DNA of 32,623 bases. Origin: Candidatus Thermoflexus sinensis (GTDB lineage: Bacteria > Chloroflexota > Anaerolineae > Thermoflexales > Thermoflexaceae). The stretch lies in contig JAEVEY010000126.1 of NCBI GenBank assembly GCA_016842045.1, positions 1-32,623 of the forward strand, given 5' to 3'. The notes under the pieces are model-generated. The model ran no database searches and was not told the origin of the DNA. It was given only the letters and a program-made list of their open reading frames with translations. This document shows, piece by piece, positions 31,279 to 32,623 of the stretch. Position 1 is the first letter of the stretch, and every line of letters starts with the position of its first letter. The position numbers were made by a program, and so were the translations under genes.

Positions 31279-32623
31279 ATGTCGATGGAATCCCTTCTCG
31301 CCGCCGTCGCCCAAGCTGTATTGGATTACCTGCTTCAGGAAACCGGCCTGGCCGAGCGCGTGCGCGCCGTGTTAGGCGTTGACCCCGAACGCCGCGCCTT
31401 CCGGACCGCGCTGGCCAGCGCCTACGCCGCCTTCGCCCGCCAGTACCCCGACCTGGTCGCCTCGCTCTTTGACGAAAGTTTCCTCACCCGGGAAGGCACC
31501 CCCATCCTGGCGCAACTGCTCACCCGCCGGGGACGTCCCGACCCTGCCGAGCTGGCCCGCCGCTGGGCGCAGCACCTGGGCCACAGCAACCCCGAGTCCT
31601 GGCCGCGCCTGACGGAGGCCACCCGCGCCGCCGCCGACTTCCTGACCTGGCTGGAGGCCGAACTGGCCAAGCAGCCGGTCCTGCAGCCCCTCTGGGATTC
31701 CCGCGCCCTGGAGCGCATCGCCGAGAACACCGAGGCCATCCGCCGGGCGCTGGAGGAGGAGTGGCGCAGAGCGCTGGCGGAGGCCAACCGCTACGTGCAG
31801 ATAACAGGATCCGTCGACCGCAGCGTTATCATCACCGGCAGCGGGAACACCGTGACCCAGGTGTTCCAGACCTTCTTCGGCGGCAATTACACGCCGCTGG
31901 CCGACCTCTACCTGCCCCCGGACCCGGTCTTTGATCGTGTGGGGTTGGACGACTTCGTCGGGCGGGATTGGCTGAAGGCCGACCTGGACCGCTTCTTGAG
32001 CGAGCACGAGCGCGGCGTCTGGCTGCTGGTGGGCGAGGCCGGGGTGGGCAAGACCACCTTCCTGGCCCATCTGGTGCGCGAGCGCCGCTACCTGCACTTC
32101 TTCGCCGAGCAGGCGCCGGGGGAGGCCGGGGTGAGGCGCGCGTTGCAGAGCCTGGCCGCCCAACTGGTGGCCCGCTACCGCCTGGAGCCTTACGCCTCGC
32201 GGGAGGCCCTCTCCGCGGAACAGGCCGCCGCCCCCGACTTCTTCGAGCGGCTGCTGCGGATGGCCGTCGAGCGGCTGACGGCGGGCGAGCGGTTGATCAT
32301 TGTCGTCGATGCGCTGGATGAGGCGGGGACCGGCGCCAACGGCAACGTCTTAGGCCTGCCCAAAACCCTGCCGAAGGGTGTTTTCCTCATCCTTTCCCAG
32401 CGGCCGGCGCCCGTCCCCCTGCGGATGGACCCCTATCCGCATGTGGTGGACCTTCGGGCCGAGGATACGCGTAACCTGGCCGACATCGAGGCCTACCTGC
32501 GCGGCGTGGCCCGTCGGCCTGCCATCGCCGGACAACTGCGCGCCCGCAACTACACCGAAGAGAAGTTCATCCGGGTGCTGCGTGAAAAGAGCGCAGGCAA
32601 CTGGATGTATCTCCACTACGTGG
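31279..32623 (+). CDS. STAND/NACHT-type NTPase, N-terminal part (continues past window end)
   Basis: The frame is open from the ATG at 31279 (GGAGGGTG upstream) to the window edge, 448 residues so far. Residues 1-130 form an all-helical domain like the N-terminal helical domains of bacterial NACHT proteins. A helix rich in Glu/Arg (140-170) comes next. A short beta motif with ITGSVDRSVIITGSGNTV (175-192) precedes the NTPase. The NTPase starts at FVGRD (226-230) and has Walker A GEAGVGKTT (252-260), Walker B IIVVDALDEA (340-349) and a sensor-like ILSQRP (371-376). Such proteins oligomerise on sensing a ligand; many bacterial members act in phage defence or signalling. The C-terminal sensor, often WD40 or TPR repeats, is beyond the window. 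The role is inferred. Confidence 0.85.
   Translation, partial: MSMESLLAAVAQAVLDYLLQETGLAERVRAVLGVDPERRAFRTALASAYAAFARQYPDLVASLFDESFLTREGTPILAQLLTRRGRPDPAELARRWAQHLGHSNPESWPRLTEATRAAADFLTWLEAELAKQPVLQPLWDSRALERIAENTEAIRRALEEEWRRALAEANRYVQITGSVDRSVIITGSGNTVTQVFQTFFGGNYTPLADLYLPPDPVFDRVGLDDFVGRDWLKADLDRFLSEHERGVWLLVGEAGVGKTTFLAHLVRERRYLHFFAEQAPGEAGVRRALQSLAAQLVARYRLEPYASREALSAEQAAAPDFFERLLRMAVERLTAGERLIIVVDALDEAGTGANGNVLGLPKTLPKGVFLILSQRPAPVPLRMDPYPHVVDLRAEDTRNLADIEAYLRGVARRPAIAGQLRARNYTEEKFIRVLREKSAGNWMYLHYV

Noticed and set aside
31372-32163. Minus-strand open frame of 263 codons opposite the STAND gene
   Set aside because: The plus strand shows Walker A, Walker B and a good ribosome site in one uninterrupted frame, so this is an antisense shadow.

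Overview
The window looks like chromosomal DNA from a GC-rich thermophilic member of the Chloroflexota, most like Thermoflexus and its relatives. This is inferred from gene content, not from a marker gene: a very large DUF2298 membrane protein (a Chloroflexota/archaeal family), a tungsten/molybdenum aldehyde:ferredoxin oxidoreductase, Rex, and a GC-rich, GATC-dense base composition. There is no rRNA, intact tRNA, CRISPR array or complete transposase gene.

Layout. Positions 1-5826 carry an aldehyde dehydrogenase (minus strand, near-consensus promoter), then icd, a MOSC-domain protein, rex and a deoxynucleoside kinase (all plus). Positions 6095-10724 are a minus-strand block: CBS-domain protein, DUF402 protein, aldehyde:ferredoxin oxidoreductase, a glycosyltransferase remnant and an M28 membrane peptidase. 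aroA (plus) is followed by minus-strand uvrB/diacylglycerol-kinase-like and purA/purB pairs. A bactofilin gene and mobA diverge at 19.5-19.9 kb, then come a ROK sugar kinase, a patatin-like protein and a GT4 glycosyltransferase (all minus). A 76-aa orphan and the 1573-aa DUF2298 protein follow on the plus strand, then a broken Uma2-type gene and rsgA (minus). The window ends inside a STAND/NACHT-type NTPase gene whose composition differs sharply from its surroundings.

How the genes fit together. Most are housekeeping: TCA cycle (icd), redox control (rex), purine synthesis (purA, purB), shikimate pathway (aroA), nucleotide salvage, DNA repair (uvrB) and ribosome assembly (rsgA). A molybdopterin theme links the aldehyde:ferredoxin oxidoreductase, mobA and the MOSC protein, although they are not adjacent. 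A dyad of the TGTGA-N6-TCACA type overlaps the predicted icd start point, and a second long palindrome lies in front of rex.

The most unusual part is between the genes. There are two miniature inverted-repeat element families without a transposase. Family A (about 205-220 bp, ends TGGACTTTGGAYAAAC) has four copies, one with a 7-bp target duplication at a stop codon. Family B (149 bp, ends TRGGASTTACGCAGTT) has interrupted a Uma2-type gene with a clean 5-bp duplication. Both families, and several isolated intergenic sites, share the same GC-rich hairpin module, which suggests mosaic exchange of hairpins. The end-of-window STAND gene is the best candidate for an acquired defence or signalling system, but only its N-terminal 448 residues are visible.
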